Source: JAJTHY01 sp964458795
GTDB lineage: Bacteria; Pseudomonadota; Alphaproteobacteria; Rickettsiales; Midichloriaceae
Reading direction: 5' to 3'
Assembly (NCBI GenBank): GCA_964458795.1
Contig: CAYWJW010000052.1
Coordinates: 1-11,107 of the forward strand
Length of the DNA stretch: 11,107 nt
A model generated the notes under the pieces. The model saw only the letters and a program-made list of their open reading frames with translations. It searched no databases and was not told the origin of the DNA. Shown here one piece after another: positions 1 through 5,990 of this stretch (its first letter is position 1; every line of letters begins with the position of its first letter). The position numbers were made by a program, and so were the translations under genes.

Positions 1-228
1 TTTAGCGAAAAGTTTATTAAACAATATCTAAGTGGTGTAATTGGAAGCAGCAATATAGAAGGTTTACTAAAGGAACATCCGGTAGATGCCGCTTTAATTA
101 GCAATGAGCTTGCGGAGAGAGATTCTTATCATAAATACTTTGCCAACTGGAATAAAATCTATAAAGATGATAGAGTAACTATGTATACGAACCGGGGTAG
201 CAAGACATGCAAAGGTTTAAAACACTAG
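1..228 (+). CDS. C-terminal end of a probable multi-spanning membrane protein (partial)
   Basis: An open frame runs from base 1 to the TAG at 226-228, giving 75 codons without a start, so the gene begins upstream of the window. The visible part is soluble and has no membrane segment. Its last third reads like the C-terminal periplasmic tail of glycosyltransferase-family-39/ArnT-like membrane proteins: an Asp-Ala-(hydrophobic) strand, an Asn-Trp-Asn-Lys-Ile-Tyr segment, then Lys-Asp-Asp-Arg-Val followed by Met-Tyr-Thr-Asn-Arg. That resemblance is from memory of the general 'W..VY.DD...VY.R' ending and is weak. Its last 22 bases overlap the start of the next gene, in a different frame, which suggests translational coupling. 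The function is unknown; that it is a real coding end is fairly sure. Confidence 0.6.
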   Translation, partial: FSEKFIKQYLSGVIGSSNIEGLLKEHPVDAALISNELAERDSYHKYFANWNKIYKDDRVTMYTNRGSKTCKGLKH

Positions 229-566
229 TCTTTATCGGATGGCTATTACTTCCTTTTATGACATCTACCTATGCATTTGCAGCGAGCAGCATGATACCCA
301 CCTCAAAAAACAAAGACATTAGTGAAGTTCTAAACCAAAAGCTCAACCAATATGATAGGTCGCGCAGTAACCCCCGAAGCACAGAGAGTAAATTTTCGTT
401 AAACTATAGCAAAAACTATGGTACAATGTCACAATCAAGTATGGTTCAAAACCCTATTATGGAACAGCAAAATAAGGTGAATGCATTTAAAAGCGTTAAT
501 AAGGGACCACGTAGTAACGAGGATTTTTACGGCTTTAGCATGAAAATTCCTCTAGAATCAAAATAA
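207..566 (+). CDS. Small secreted protein of unknown function
   Basis: This 119-residue protein starts with a textbook Sec signal peptide: Met-Gln-Arg-Phe-Lys, a hydrophobic core around residues 7-20, then a Tyr-Ala-Phe-Ala-Ala stretch that offers a signal peptidase I site near residue 25. The mature part, about 94 residues, is polar, rich in Ser, Asn and Lys, has no cysteine, and looks partly disordered; no known domain is recognised. The ATG at 207 lies inside the end of the upstream gene, with a GGGGT ribosome-binding site 8 bases before it. A 27-base gap to the next gene suggests a shared transcript with the Fe-S scaffold gene, but nothing links their functions. Periplasmic or exported location is inferred from the signal peptide; no lipobox is seen. 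Confidence 0.7.
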   Translation: MQRFKTLVFIGWLLLPFMTSTYAFAASSMIPTSKNKDISEVLNQKLNQYDRSRSNPRSTESKFSLNYSKNYGTMSQSSMVQNPIMEQQNKVNAFKSVNKGPRSNEDFYGFSMKIPLESK

Positions 567-593
567 ATTTAAGACTCTCTAAAGGTAAAAATT

Positions 594-1139
594 ATGTTTA
601 TTGAAACTCAAGACACTCCAAATCCACATACCATGAAGTTCATTCCTGGGGTTCCCGTACTCGTATCCGGTATCAAAAGTTTCAGTGGCTATGAAGATGC
701 GGCTTCATCTCCACTTGCTCAATCTTTATTTAAGATTGATGGTGTTAAAGGCGTGTTCTTAACTCCCGATTTCATTACAGTTACTAAAGCTGCAGAGCAT
801 GATTGGAATTACCTTAAGGCCATAGTACTTGCCTCAATAGTAGATCACTTCGCAGCTGGTATGCCAGTTTACCTGGAAGACCCAACCACAGCCGAACCCT
901 CTGGTGATCACGATGAGATCACTAAACAGATTATTGAGCTTGTTGATACCAGAGTTCGCCCAGCTGTAGCACAAGATGGAGGAGATATAATATTCAAAGA
1001 CTTCCAAAGTGGTGTAGTTTACGTAGAGCTGCATGGATCGTGTTCCGGCTGCCCAAGTTCCACAATAACCTTAAAAAGTGGGATTGAAAATATGCTTAAA
1101 CACTACATTCCAGAAGTTAAAAGCGTTGAAGCTGTTTAG
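594..1139 (+). CDS. NFU1-type iron-sulfur cluster scaffold/carrier protein (Nfu_N + NifU C-terminal domain)
   Basis: This protein binds a transient Fe-S cluster and delivers it to target apoproteins in the cytoplasm. Residues 1-88 form the Nfu_N domain, which opens with the characteristic Phe-Ile-Glu-Thr-Gln-x-Thr-Pro-Asn-Pro segment and the Met-Lys-Phe-Ile-Pro-Gly that follows. Residues 108-181 form the NifU C-terminal domain, with Arg-Pro-x-Val-x-x-Asp-Gly-Gly-Asp and the cluster-binding Cys-Ser-Gly-Cys (Cys150 and Cys153). The length (181 aa) is normal for the alphaproteobacterial/mitochondrial NFU1 type, which has a different N-terminus from E. coli NfuA. An AAAGGT ribosome-binding site precedes the ATG. 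The TAG stop overlaps the stop codon of the convergent minus-strand gene, so no terminator separates the two transcripts. Confidence 0.95.
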   Translation: MFIETQDTPNPHTMKFIPGVPVLVSGIKSFSGYEDAASSPLAQSLFKIDGVKGVFLTPDFITVTKAAEHDWNYLKAIVLASIVDHFAAGMPVYLEDPTTAEPSGDHDEITKQIIELVDTRVRPAVAQDGGDIIFKDFQSGVVYVELHGSCSGCPSSTITLKSGIENMLKHYIPEVKSVEAV

Positions 1140-2203
1140 GTGGTTCTTTGGTACTGAGACACTTGTGATGCCACCTCCTTCTTTACCCTGCTCGCATACC
1201 CATCAATCTGTGTCATTATCTCTGTGGCTACAGGCTTTATATCTTTATAATAGCCTTCTACTTTCTCATGCACATTTGGGAAATAACTCTTTATTGGCGT
1301 AGTTGCTTTTTCTATAAGACTGAGATTTAAAGACTTAATAAATACGCCAGCAAGAGCTGTTGATGACAGCGCCATCGAGCTTAGTAAAGTATCAGAGAGA
1401 CCAAGCAGGAAATATTGTGCACAAAAGCTCATACTTGAATTCAAACTCGTCCACATATGTTCAGGAACTTTGGTTATATCTTTCTCTGCAGCTATATAGG
1501 CTGTTGAAAAGCTGCTTGCGGCGATAAAAGGAATTAGCCCAAATTTATACCCTATAGCCCCTAAAACCGCCTTAAATAAATAATCTTGATTCTTATCCCT
1601 TTCAACTTCAATACCTAATACAGCATCTTTACCTTTGGTTAATTCAAAACCGAGAGTTCTAATAAGCGCACTTGATGCTGGCACTAATATATCATACGCC
1701 ATTTTAATTTGAATATGACTAAGCACACCAACTATTGGAGCAGCTAATGCACTTGCCGCTCCAAAAATCAAGACCCTATCGCTCAACGATTTTATGAAGC
1801 TACTGGCCATTTTATAGTATTCAGCTTCTTCTGGGCTTCTCCCTTCTATAACTTTAGAGTGCTCGGCCAATATTATGCTCAAATAGTCTAGCCCATGTGA
1901 TAGTAAGTATATTTTTGACATACTTAAAGCCATTGCAGGTACAACCCATGCGCCTACTAAGCTTGCTCCTACGAATGAGGCAAGTGACGCTGCCATCAGA
2001 GCTTTATTAAGATTTTTCCTCGCCTCATCGAGATCAACACTAATAGCGTATGCGTAGCATCTCTCATATCCGCTAACAAAAACTTCTCTTGGTTTACTAA
2101 GTGTCGTACTGTATTGCTCATAATAAAGCTGTCCCCATTTTTCTAGAGCTTCTCTGGCGTCTATTGTCGACTTTCTAGCGCTATCTAATAATGGGTATAA
2201 CAT
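1136..2203 (-). CDS. Hydrophobic protein of unknown function, last gene of the MBL-CMD operon
   Basis: No family is recognised. From the preferred start the protein has 355 residues: a polar N-terminus of about 65 residues, then four hydrophobic, Ala/Ser/Gly-rich stretches at roughly 68-98, 143-162, 210-240 and 258-290, and an amphipathic Lys/Glu-rich C-terminus that could form a helix or coiled coil. No signal peptide is seen. It is probably an inner-membrane or membrane-inserting protein. The upstream ATG at 2221 would add six residues, but AGG lies only two bases from it. The ATG at 2203 has GAGGT (2211-2215) seven bases ahead and is preferred. It lies directly downstream of the CMD-like gene and is probably co-transcribed. 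Its TAA overlaps the nfu stop on the other strand. Confidence 0.75.
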   Translation of the reverse strand: MLYPLLDSARKSTIDAREALEKWGQLYYEQYSTTLSKPREVFVSGYERCYAYAISVDLDEARKNLNKALMAASLASFVGASLVGAWVVPAMALSMSKIYLLSHGLDYLSIILAEHSKVIEGRSPEEAEYYKMASSFIKSLSDRVLIFGAASALAAPIVGVLSHIQIKMAYDILVPASSALIRTLGFELTKGKDAVLGIEVERDKNQDYLFKAVLGAIGYKFGLIPFIAASSFSTAYIAAEKDITKVPEHMWTSLNSSMSFCAQYFLLGLSDTLLSSMALSSTALAGVFIKSLNLSLIEKATTPIKSYFPNVHEKVEGYYKDIKPVATEIMTQIDGYASRVKKEVASQVSQYQRTT

Positions 2204-2229
2204 ATTATCTACCTCTTCCATTACCTAAA

Positions 2230-2607
2230 TTATTTTCCCTCTTTTAATTCCTCTAAAACCTCTATTAGAGTATGAAGGGCTGCCTCGCATCTAATGATGC
2301 CGATCCAGAACGACATTTGCACAAGCATGTCTATAAGCTCTTCCTTTGTAAACAAAGCCGTTTTGAGCCCAGCATACATGTGATTCTTCACATGATGGTA
2401 GGCGTCCCCCATCGCAACATAAGTCGCTATTGCTATAAACTCTCTTGTTTTAGGGTCAATTTTTGATCTTCCTACTGTTTGTTCTCGCATTGCAAGGAAG
2501 ATAGCTACTGTTTCTGGGGAAAGTTTTTTCAATTTTTCCAAAGCTTCCTTACCTTCTGTTCTGCCAAATTTTATAACGGCTTCTTTATACTCTTTATGAT
2601 TACTCAT
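2230..2607 (-). CDS. Carboxymuconolactone decarboxylase-like (CMD/AhpD-fold) protein
   Basis: This 125-residue all-helical protein fits the single-domain CMD family: Leu-Ser-Pro-Glu-Thr near 29-33, Asp-Pro-Lys-Thr-Arg-Glu-Phe-Ile-Ala-Ile-Ala at 51-61, a His-His-x-x-x-His cluster at 71-76, and Lys-Glu-Glu-Leu-Ile-Asp-Met-Leu (88-95). The CxxC pair used by AhpD peroxidase reductases is absent from the helix before the histidines, and the only cysteine is at position 107. A thiol-disulfide AhpD role is therefore unlikely; a decarboxylase-like or other small-molecule role is possible, with substrate unknown. The ATG has GAGGT eight bases upstream. It sits 17 bases after the MBL-fold gene, so the two probably act together. 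Confidence 0.85.
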   Translation of the reverse strand: MSNHKEYKEAVIKFGRTEGKEALEKLKKLSPETVAIFLAMREQTVGRSKIDPKTREFIAIATYVAMGDAYHHVKNHMYAGLKTALFTKEELIDMLVQMSFWIGIIRCEAALHTLIEVLEELKEGK

Positions 2608-2624
2608 AGCTCTTTACCTCATAA

Positions 2625-3815
2625 TTAATAGGATAAATACTTCTTATTTACTCCACTCCCTTTGCTTGGGTATTCCTTGTTGCGTAACTCATTAAGAATA
2701 TGCCCTTTAACAAATGGTCCAAGCACAGGAAATTGAATCTTAAACAACATTCGCAATTCAGGAAGATCTTTTCGTTTAATAATTTTATAGATCTCATCGA
2801 TAGTAATTCCTGCCTTTGCTTTAAATACAGCATCTTTGATGGCTTTTGAGAAAACTTCATAGGTATGTATAAGTCCACGTGCAAAAGCTATGATCTCTTC
2901 TTTCTTTAATATTCTATCACCATGACCATTTGCCATCATTTCCACTTTCCCATCTTCAGCCATTTGCTGATATCTACCAAAGTTCCTAAGTGCGTTATCC
3001 ATATTCATATCTGACCAAATCGGAATTGGCGTTGTTTCATCTGCTAAAAATAGAAACTTAAGCTTTGGCAGATAGTAAATAAGACCATCAGGAGAATGAC
3101 CTCCAGCCTTAAGCACCTGAACTTCACCATTAAAATCCCATCCTCGCCACTCTGTTTTTCCTACTTTGATGACCTTTAAATGGAGATTATCATAGAAATC
3201 AGCGAGTTCTGCCGCAGGCTCAAAAGATTCCAAAACATCTACAGCATATATCGAAATAAATGCAGGAATCAGGCGATTGGAGATTTTGCTCATAGCAAAC
3301 TCTTCTAAAAGTGAAGCTAACTGTTTCACCTTATTGGGTGATACCTTTTTAATACCCAATCGCTTCAAATACTGTATAGCTATATCTTGATCAAAATCCA
3401 GTCCTTCAAACATGTGAAAATTTTTGCTCATTTCCTCCCATTCGCTCAGGAAAAAAGGTAGACAATTCAACCGTTCAAATGTCATCTTGGTCATATAAAG
3501 CTTTCTTTCTTTTGCCTCTATCTCTCGGATTAACGAGTTGTTACTGGTATGATCAGAATGATAGTGACTATTATGAATGATAAGTTTTTTAAAAGGAGCC
3601 AGGCTACGAACACCCTTAAGCATGGCTTGACGGAACTCGAGAGTTACGCCCGTATCTATGATATGCAAGGTATCTCCCACCTTATATAATACACAATTTG
3701 GCACATTAGCTTCGAGAAGCAGCGATTTACTTGGCTTGCCTCCACCTACAAGAAGAGTATTAGGTGCAATCTTTATAAGCTTATACCGCTCGATTGCAGA
3801 ATGCGTCTTTGACAT
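2625..3815 (-). CDS. Metallo-beta-lactamase-fold hydrolase
   Basis: This is a 396-residue zinc-dependent hydrolase of the metallo-beta-lactamase superfamily, with no signal peptide and so probably cytoplasmic. Counted from the longest open frame (subtract 3 for the start used here), the HxHxDH motif lies at 87-92 (His87, His89, Asp91, His92). The third metal ligand is in Gly-Gly-His-Ser-Pro-Asp-Gly (His243), the bridging Asp in Leu-Ala-Asp-Glu (Asp262) and the last His in Asn-Gly-His-Gly-Asp (His301), so the metal site appears intact. About 70 residues inserted after the first half and a helical tail after 305 make it longer than the minimal fold. The substrate cannot be told. The longest frame begins with GTG at 3824, but AGGTGA at 3821-3826 fits only the ATG at 3815. 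Confidence 0.9.
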   Translation of the reverse strand: MSKTHSAIERYKLIKIAPNTLLVGGGKPSKSLLLEANVPNCVLYKVGDTLHIIDTGVTLEFRQAMLKGVRSLAPFKKLIIHNSHYHSDHTSNNSLIREIEAKERKLYMTKMTFERLNCLPFFLSEWEEMSKNFHMFEGLDFDQDIAIQYLKRLGIKKVSPNKVKQLASLLEEFAMSKISNRLIPAFISIYAVDVLESFEPAAELADFYDNLHLKVIKVGKTEWRGWDFNGEVQVLKAGGHSPDGLIYYLPKLKFLFLADETTPIPIWSDMNMDNALRNFGRYQQMAEDGKVEMMANGHGDRILKKEEIIAFARGLIHTYEVFSKAIKDAVFKAKAGITIDEIYKIIKRKDLPELRMLFKIQFPVLGPFVKGHILNELRNKEYPSKGSGVNKKYLSY

Positions 3816-3820
3816 ATTCA

Positions 3821-3826
3821 TCACCT
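3821..3826 (-). promoter_or_regulatory. Ribosome-binding site deciding the MBL-fold gene start
   Basis: AGGTGA on the minus strand lies five bases before the ATG at 3815. It overlaps the alternative starts GTG (3824) and ATG (3821), which it therefore cannot serve. Confidence 0.6.
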
Positions 3827-3862
3827 ATCAATATTTTCTCTGCTTTAATGCTATTATCAAAA

Positions 3863-3881
3863 GATTAACAAACGGTTAATC
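3863..3881. promoter_or_regulatory. Perfect 7+7 bp inverted repeat in the divergent MBL/tatA spacer, possible operator
   Basis: GATTAAC, a five-base spacer, and GTTAATC form an exact dyad. It lies 48-66 bases upstream of the MBL-fold start, in the only regulatory space of that operon, and about 100 bases from tatA. On the minus strand it overlaps a possible -35 (TTAACC) with TAATAG 17 bases downstream, so a bound dimer could block or activate the operon. It is AT-rich with no U-tract, so it is unlikely to be a terminator. Confidence 0.4.
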
Positions 3882-3948
3882 GCACCATATTCTGTTAGTT
3901 ATTTGCAAGACTTGGTATAAATTGGTGGAAATTTTTCTATAAACCAGT

Positions 3949-3954
3949 TATAAT
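3949..3954 (+). promoter_or_regulatory. Possible -10 element of tatA
   Basis: A consensus TATAAT lies 28 bases before the tatA ATG, in a spacer where a promoter is needed because the gene upstream points the other way. No good -35 is seen at 16-18 bases: TTGGTG is present but 21 bases away. The assignment rests on position and the -10 alone. Confidence 0.35.
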
Positions 3955-3981
3955 TAGGGCCATCAAATAGAGGATCTCAAT

Positions 3982-4146
3982 ATGTCTATAGGTTTCTGGC
4001 AGCTACTACTGGTCTTATTAATTGTCTTCGTCGTATTTGGCGCTGGCAAACTTCCTAAGGTAATGGGCGAACTCGGCAGGGGTATTAAGTCCTTGCGAGA
4101 TGGCTTAAAACAGGAAGAGAAGCCTGAGGGAAGCAATAAGGAATAA
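3982..4146 (+). CDS. tatA: Twin-arginine translocase subunit TatA
   Basis: This short gene encodes 54 residues of the TatA/E pore-forming subunit of the Tat system, which exports folded proteins with twin-arginine signals across the inner membrane. It begins Met-Ser-Ile-Gly-Phe-Trp-Gln-Leu. A single membrane helix spans about residues 5-19, followed by the invariant Phe-Gly hinge (19-20), the Lys-Leu-Pro segment, and an amphipathic helix (25-43) containing Gly-Glu-Leu-Gly-Arg-Gly-Ile-Lys. A charged Lys/Glu tail ends the protein. The length and sequence match the compact alphaproteobacterial form. An AGAGGA ribosome-binding site lies seven bases upstream. No tatB or tatC is adjacent, so the tat genes are scattered here. 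The stop lies eight bases from the convergent end of the first LRR gene. Confidence 0.93.
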   Translation: MSIGFWQLLLVLLIVFVVFGAGKLPKVMGELGRGIKSLRDGLKQEEKPEGSNKE

Positions 4147-4154
4147 ATTACACC

Positions 4155-5021
4155 TCATCTATTTTGAGCACTTACCATCTCATTTACAGTAGCAACCAAG
4201 TCTTCTCTACCTTCTTCATTTAGAGCATATTTTATGGCTATACAGTGTTTTTTAAAAATTGGTGTACACTCCATTTGGATTCCTCGGTTACAACATTCAA
4301 CTAAGTTCAATACTGAATAATCTACCGTTAGCTTTCTTCCTCTCAATATAATCTGCCCTTTTTTATACCACATTTCGTTTGGAAATGGAGGAGCTGCAAA
4401 TGATATAATGTTAACATTGCTAGGAAGTGCCCTATATAAAGCTCTCGCACCTTCATTCGTTATATTGTCTCCACCAATTTGAAATTTACATATAGTCTTA
4501 TTTACCTTTAAAGCTTCAGCTAACGCACTCGCACCAAGGTCTCCTATATGGCTCGCTTCTATTACCAGAGATGCAAGAGAATTGGTTGTTTTCAAATAAG
4601 CAGCTATATGTTCAGCACTTATATCTGTAATATTTATACACGTAGAATTACCCTTAAAGTGTATTTTAGTAAGCGTTGGATTTTGATCTAGCTCTCTAAA
4701 TAACTTATAAACCCAATCATCAATAACAGTACAAAGGTCAAACGTCAGTAGCCTAAGACTTGTATTTTCTTTCAATCGCTCAGCTAGCACTTCAACATTC
4801 TGCTCATTCAAGTTATCTGGTCCATAGAGACCAAGAGTCAGAATTTTAACTTTGTTATCACTTAACGCTTCAAGTACTTGGTCATAACTCTCGCCAAGAG
4901 CAAAAGGACCTACGATAACAGGAGTTGAGCTCATAATAAAGCTGTCTCTTCTTGACCTATTTAATTCTTCAAGCGCTTGGTCGCGACCCTCACCAACAAT
5001 AAAACTCTCTCTTTCTAACAT
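4155..5021 (-). CDS. Leucine-rich-repeat protein, ribonuclease-inhibitor type (copy 1)
   Basis: This 288-residue protein has about five LRRs of 28-33 residues between residues 70 and 205. Clear examples are Ala-Glu-Arg-Leu-Lys-Glu-Asn-Thr-Ser-Leu-Arg-Leu-Leu and Gly-Ala-Ser-Ala-Leu-Ala-Glu-Ala-Leu. Such arcs bind other proteins. A conserved non-LRR C-terminal domain (about 210-288) begins with Pro-Pro-Phe-Pro-Asn-Glu-x-Trp-Tyr and is shared with the two paralogues downstream in coordinate. No signal peptide, F-box or ligase domain is seen. The first 50 residues contain an imperfect duplication that the sister copy at 5991-6782 lacks. The ATG has an AGAGGAG ribosome-binding site. Just upstream lies a copied end of prfA. 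A host-directed or toxin-antidote-like binding role is possible but unproven. Confidence 0.85.
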   Translation of the reverse strand: MLERESFIVGEGRDQALEELNRSRRDSFIMSSTPVIVGPFALGESYDQVLEALSDNKVKILTLGLYGPDNLNEQNVEVLAERLKENTSLRLLTFDLCTVIDDWVYKLFRELDQNPTLTKIHFKGNSTCINITDISAEHIAAYLKTTNSLASLVIEASHIGDLGASALAEALKVNKTICKFQIGGDNITNEGARALYRALPSNVNIISFAAPPFPNEMWYKKGQIILRGRKLTVDYSVLNLVECCNRGIQMECTPIFKKHCIAIKYALNEEGREDLVATVNEMVSAQNR

Positions 5022-5036
5022 TTTTACACTCCTCTT

Positions 5037-5084
5037 GTATTATTCAGTTTCATTAGCCAAGCGTTCAGCTTGATCCTGCGCTAT
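5037..5084 (-). repeat. Duplicated 3' end of prfA (last 14 codons and stop) between LRR genes
   Basis: This stretch matches 6807-6854, the true end of prfA, at 43 of 48 positions. Read in the prfA frame it encodes Ile-Ala-Gln-Asp-Gln-Ala-Glu-Arg-Leu-Ala-Asn-Glu-Thr-Glu-stop. The four sense-codon differences are third-position and silent (GAG/GAA, CGA/CGC, TTA/TTG, AAC/AAT) and the fifth changes TGA to TAA. Similarity ends abruptly at 5085, just past the stop of the second LRR gene. It is not in frame with that gene and has no start of its own, so it is a remnant, not a gene. Confidence 0.9.
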
Positions 5085-5092
5085 GCCGGATC

Positions 5093-5893
5093 CTATCTAT
5101 TGAGAGCCTTTACTTCCGCGTCGTAGGAAGCGGACAAGTCCCTCCTCCCCATTTCGATTAGATACGACTTTATAGCTGCGGAGAAATTGTCAAAAACATC
5201 AGCGTATTTTATGCTAGCTTCTTCTCCATTTTTATATTTCAGCCATCTAGCCGCAGCCTGATTTGCTATTGCCTTTTTAAAACTTACCTTACCTACACTT
5301 TGTTCATACCACTCTTCATTTGCGAATGGGCAAGTCACGAAAGACACAATTCTGCTGCTCTTCCCTGAGGCTGCCGTCCATAATGCTCTCGCACCTTCAC
5401 TAGTTATGTTCTGCCCACCAATATGCATCTCACTCATAGTAGTATTTGTATTCAAAGCTTCCGCTAAAGCTTTCGCACCAGCAGCTTGTATTTGGCTATC
5501 TTGTATAATTAGAGATGTAATAGAGGTATTTGTAGCCAAGTAATTGGCTATATGTAAGGCAGCTGTATCAGTAATTTGTATACAAGAAGCATTACCAAGA
5601 ATTTTTATCGTAGTAAGAGAAGTTTGCCCTCCAAATATCGTTGTATTGTAGGTTAGCCCTTCAAATAACTTGATAATCGAATAATCATCAATCTTACACT
5701 TTTTGAACTCTAAAAACTTAAGACTTGTATTTATTTTCAATTGTTCAACAAGCCTATCAATATTTAAGTTGCTTAGATCATATTCTACAAGGAACAGAAA
5801 TTCAACTTCATCAGCATTTAGCCCTGCAAGCGCCTTTTCGTAATCTCCCTCTTTGGTGCTATCTGACAATATAGTTTTCTTCTTATTTTGCAT
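5093..5893 (-). CDS. Leucine-rich-repeat protein, ribonuclease-inhibitor type (copy 2, divergent)
   Basis: This 266-residue paralogue of its two neighbours has LRRs from about residue 45 to 185, including Thr-Ser-Leu-Lys-Phe-Leu-Glu-Phe and Gly-Ala-Lys-Ala-Leu-Ala-Glu-Ala-Leu. The same C-terminal domain follows, here with Pro-Phe-Ala-Asn-Glu-Glu-Trp-Tyr near 198-205. It is clearly more distant from the other two than they are from each other, and has a short Gly-Gly-Gln-Thr insertion near residue 91. A short Lys-rich N-terminus replaces the leader seen in copy 1. It has AGGAGG four bases before the ATG and a strong promoter of its own in the 97-base gap upstream, so it may be expressed independently. 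No signal peptide is seen. Confidence 0.85.
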   Translation of the reverse strand: MQNKKKTILSDSTKEGDYEKALAGLNADEVEFLFLVEYDLSNLNIDRLVEQLKINTSLKFLEFKKCKIDDYSIIKLFEGLTYNTTIFGGQTSLTTIKILGNASCIQITDTAALHIANYLATNTSITSLIIQDSQIQAAGAKALAEALNTNTTMSEMHIGGQNITSEGARALWTAASGKSSRIVSFVTCPFANEEWYEQSVGKVSFKKAIANQAAARWLKYKNGEEASIKYADVFDNFSAAIKSYLIEMGRRDLSASYDAEVKALNR

Positions 5894-5924
5894 TCTGCCT
5901 CCTCATACCATTACTTAGGAATTC

Positions 5925-5952
5925 ATTATAATAAGTTATGTTACTAGTACAA
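5925..5952 (-). promoter_or_regulatory. Sigma-70 type promoter of the second LRR gene
   Basis: On the minus strand TTGTAC (5947-5952), a 16-base spacer and a perfect TATAAT (5925-5930) lie 31 bases before the ATG at 5893. This predicts a leader of about 25 bases ending in a strong AGGAGG ribosome-binding site. Confidence 0.55.
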
Positions 5953-5990
5953 ACACTTTAAACCCAAGCTCAGGAGCAAATACTTACGTT

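Noticed and set aside
834..1034. Minus-strand frame inside the nfu gene
   Set aside because: It is a shadow of the NifU domain coding sequence, which is certain from the CxxC motif.
1138..1176. AGGTGG and CCACCT as arms of a terminator hairpin after nfu
   Set aside because: The arms are only six bases with a loop of about 27 and no U-tract, and they lie inside the convergent gene's coding sequence.
2625..3815. The MBL-fold gene as an antibiotic-resistance beta-lactamase
   Set aside because: It lacks a signal peptide, has extra insertions and a long helical tail, and sits in an operon with a CMD-like gene; it is a general MBL-superfamily hydrolase.
5968..5977. GCTC-AG-GAGC palindrome after the third LRR gene as a terminator
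   Set aside because: A two-base loop cannot form a stable hairpin and no run of T follows.
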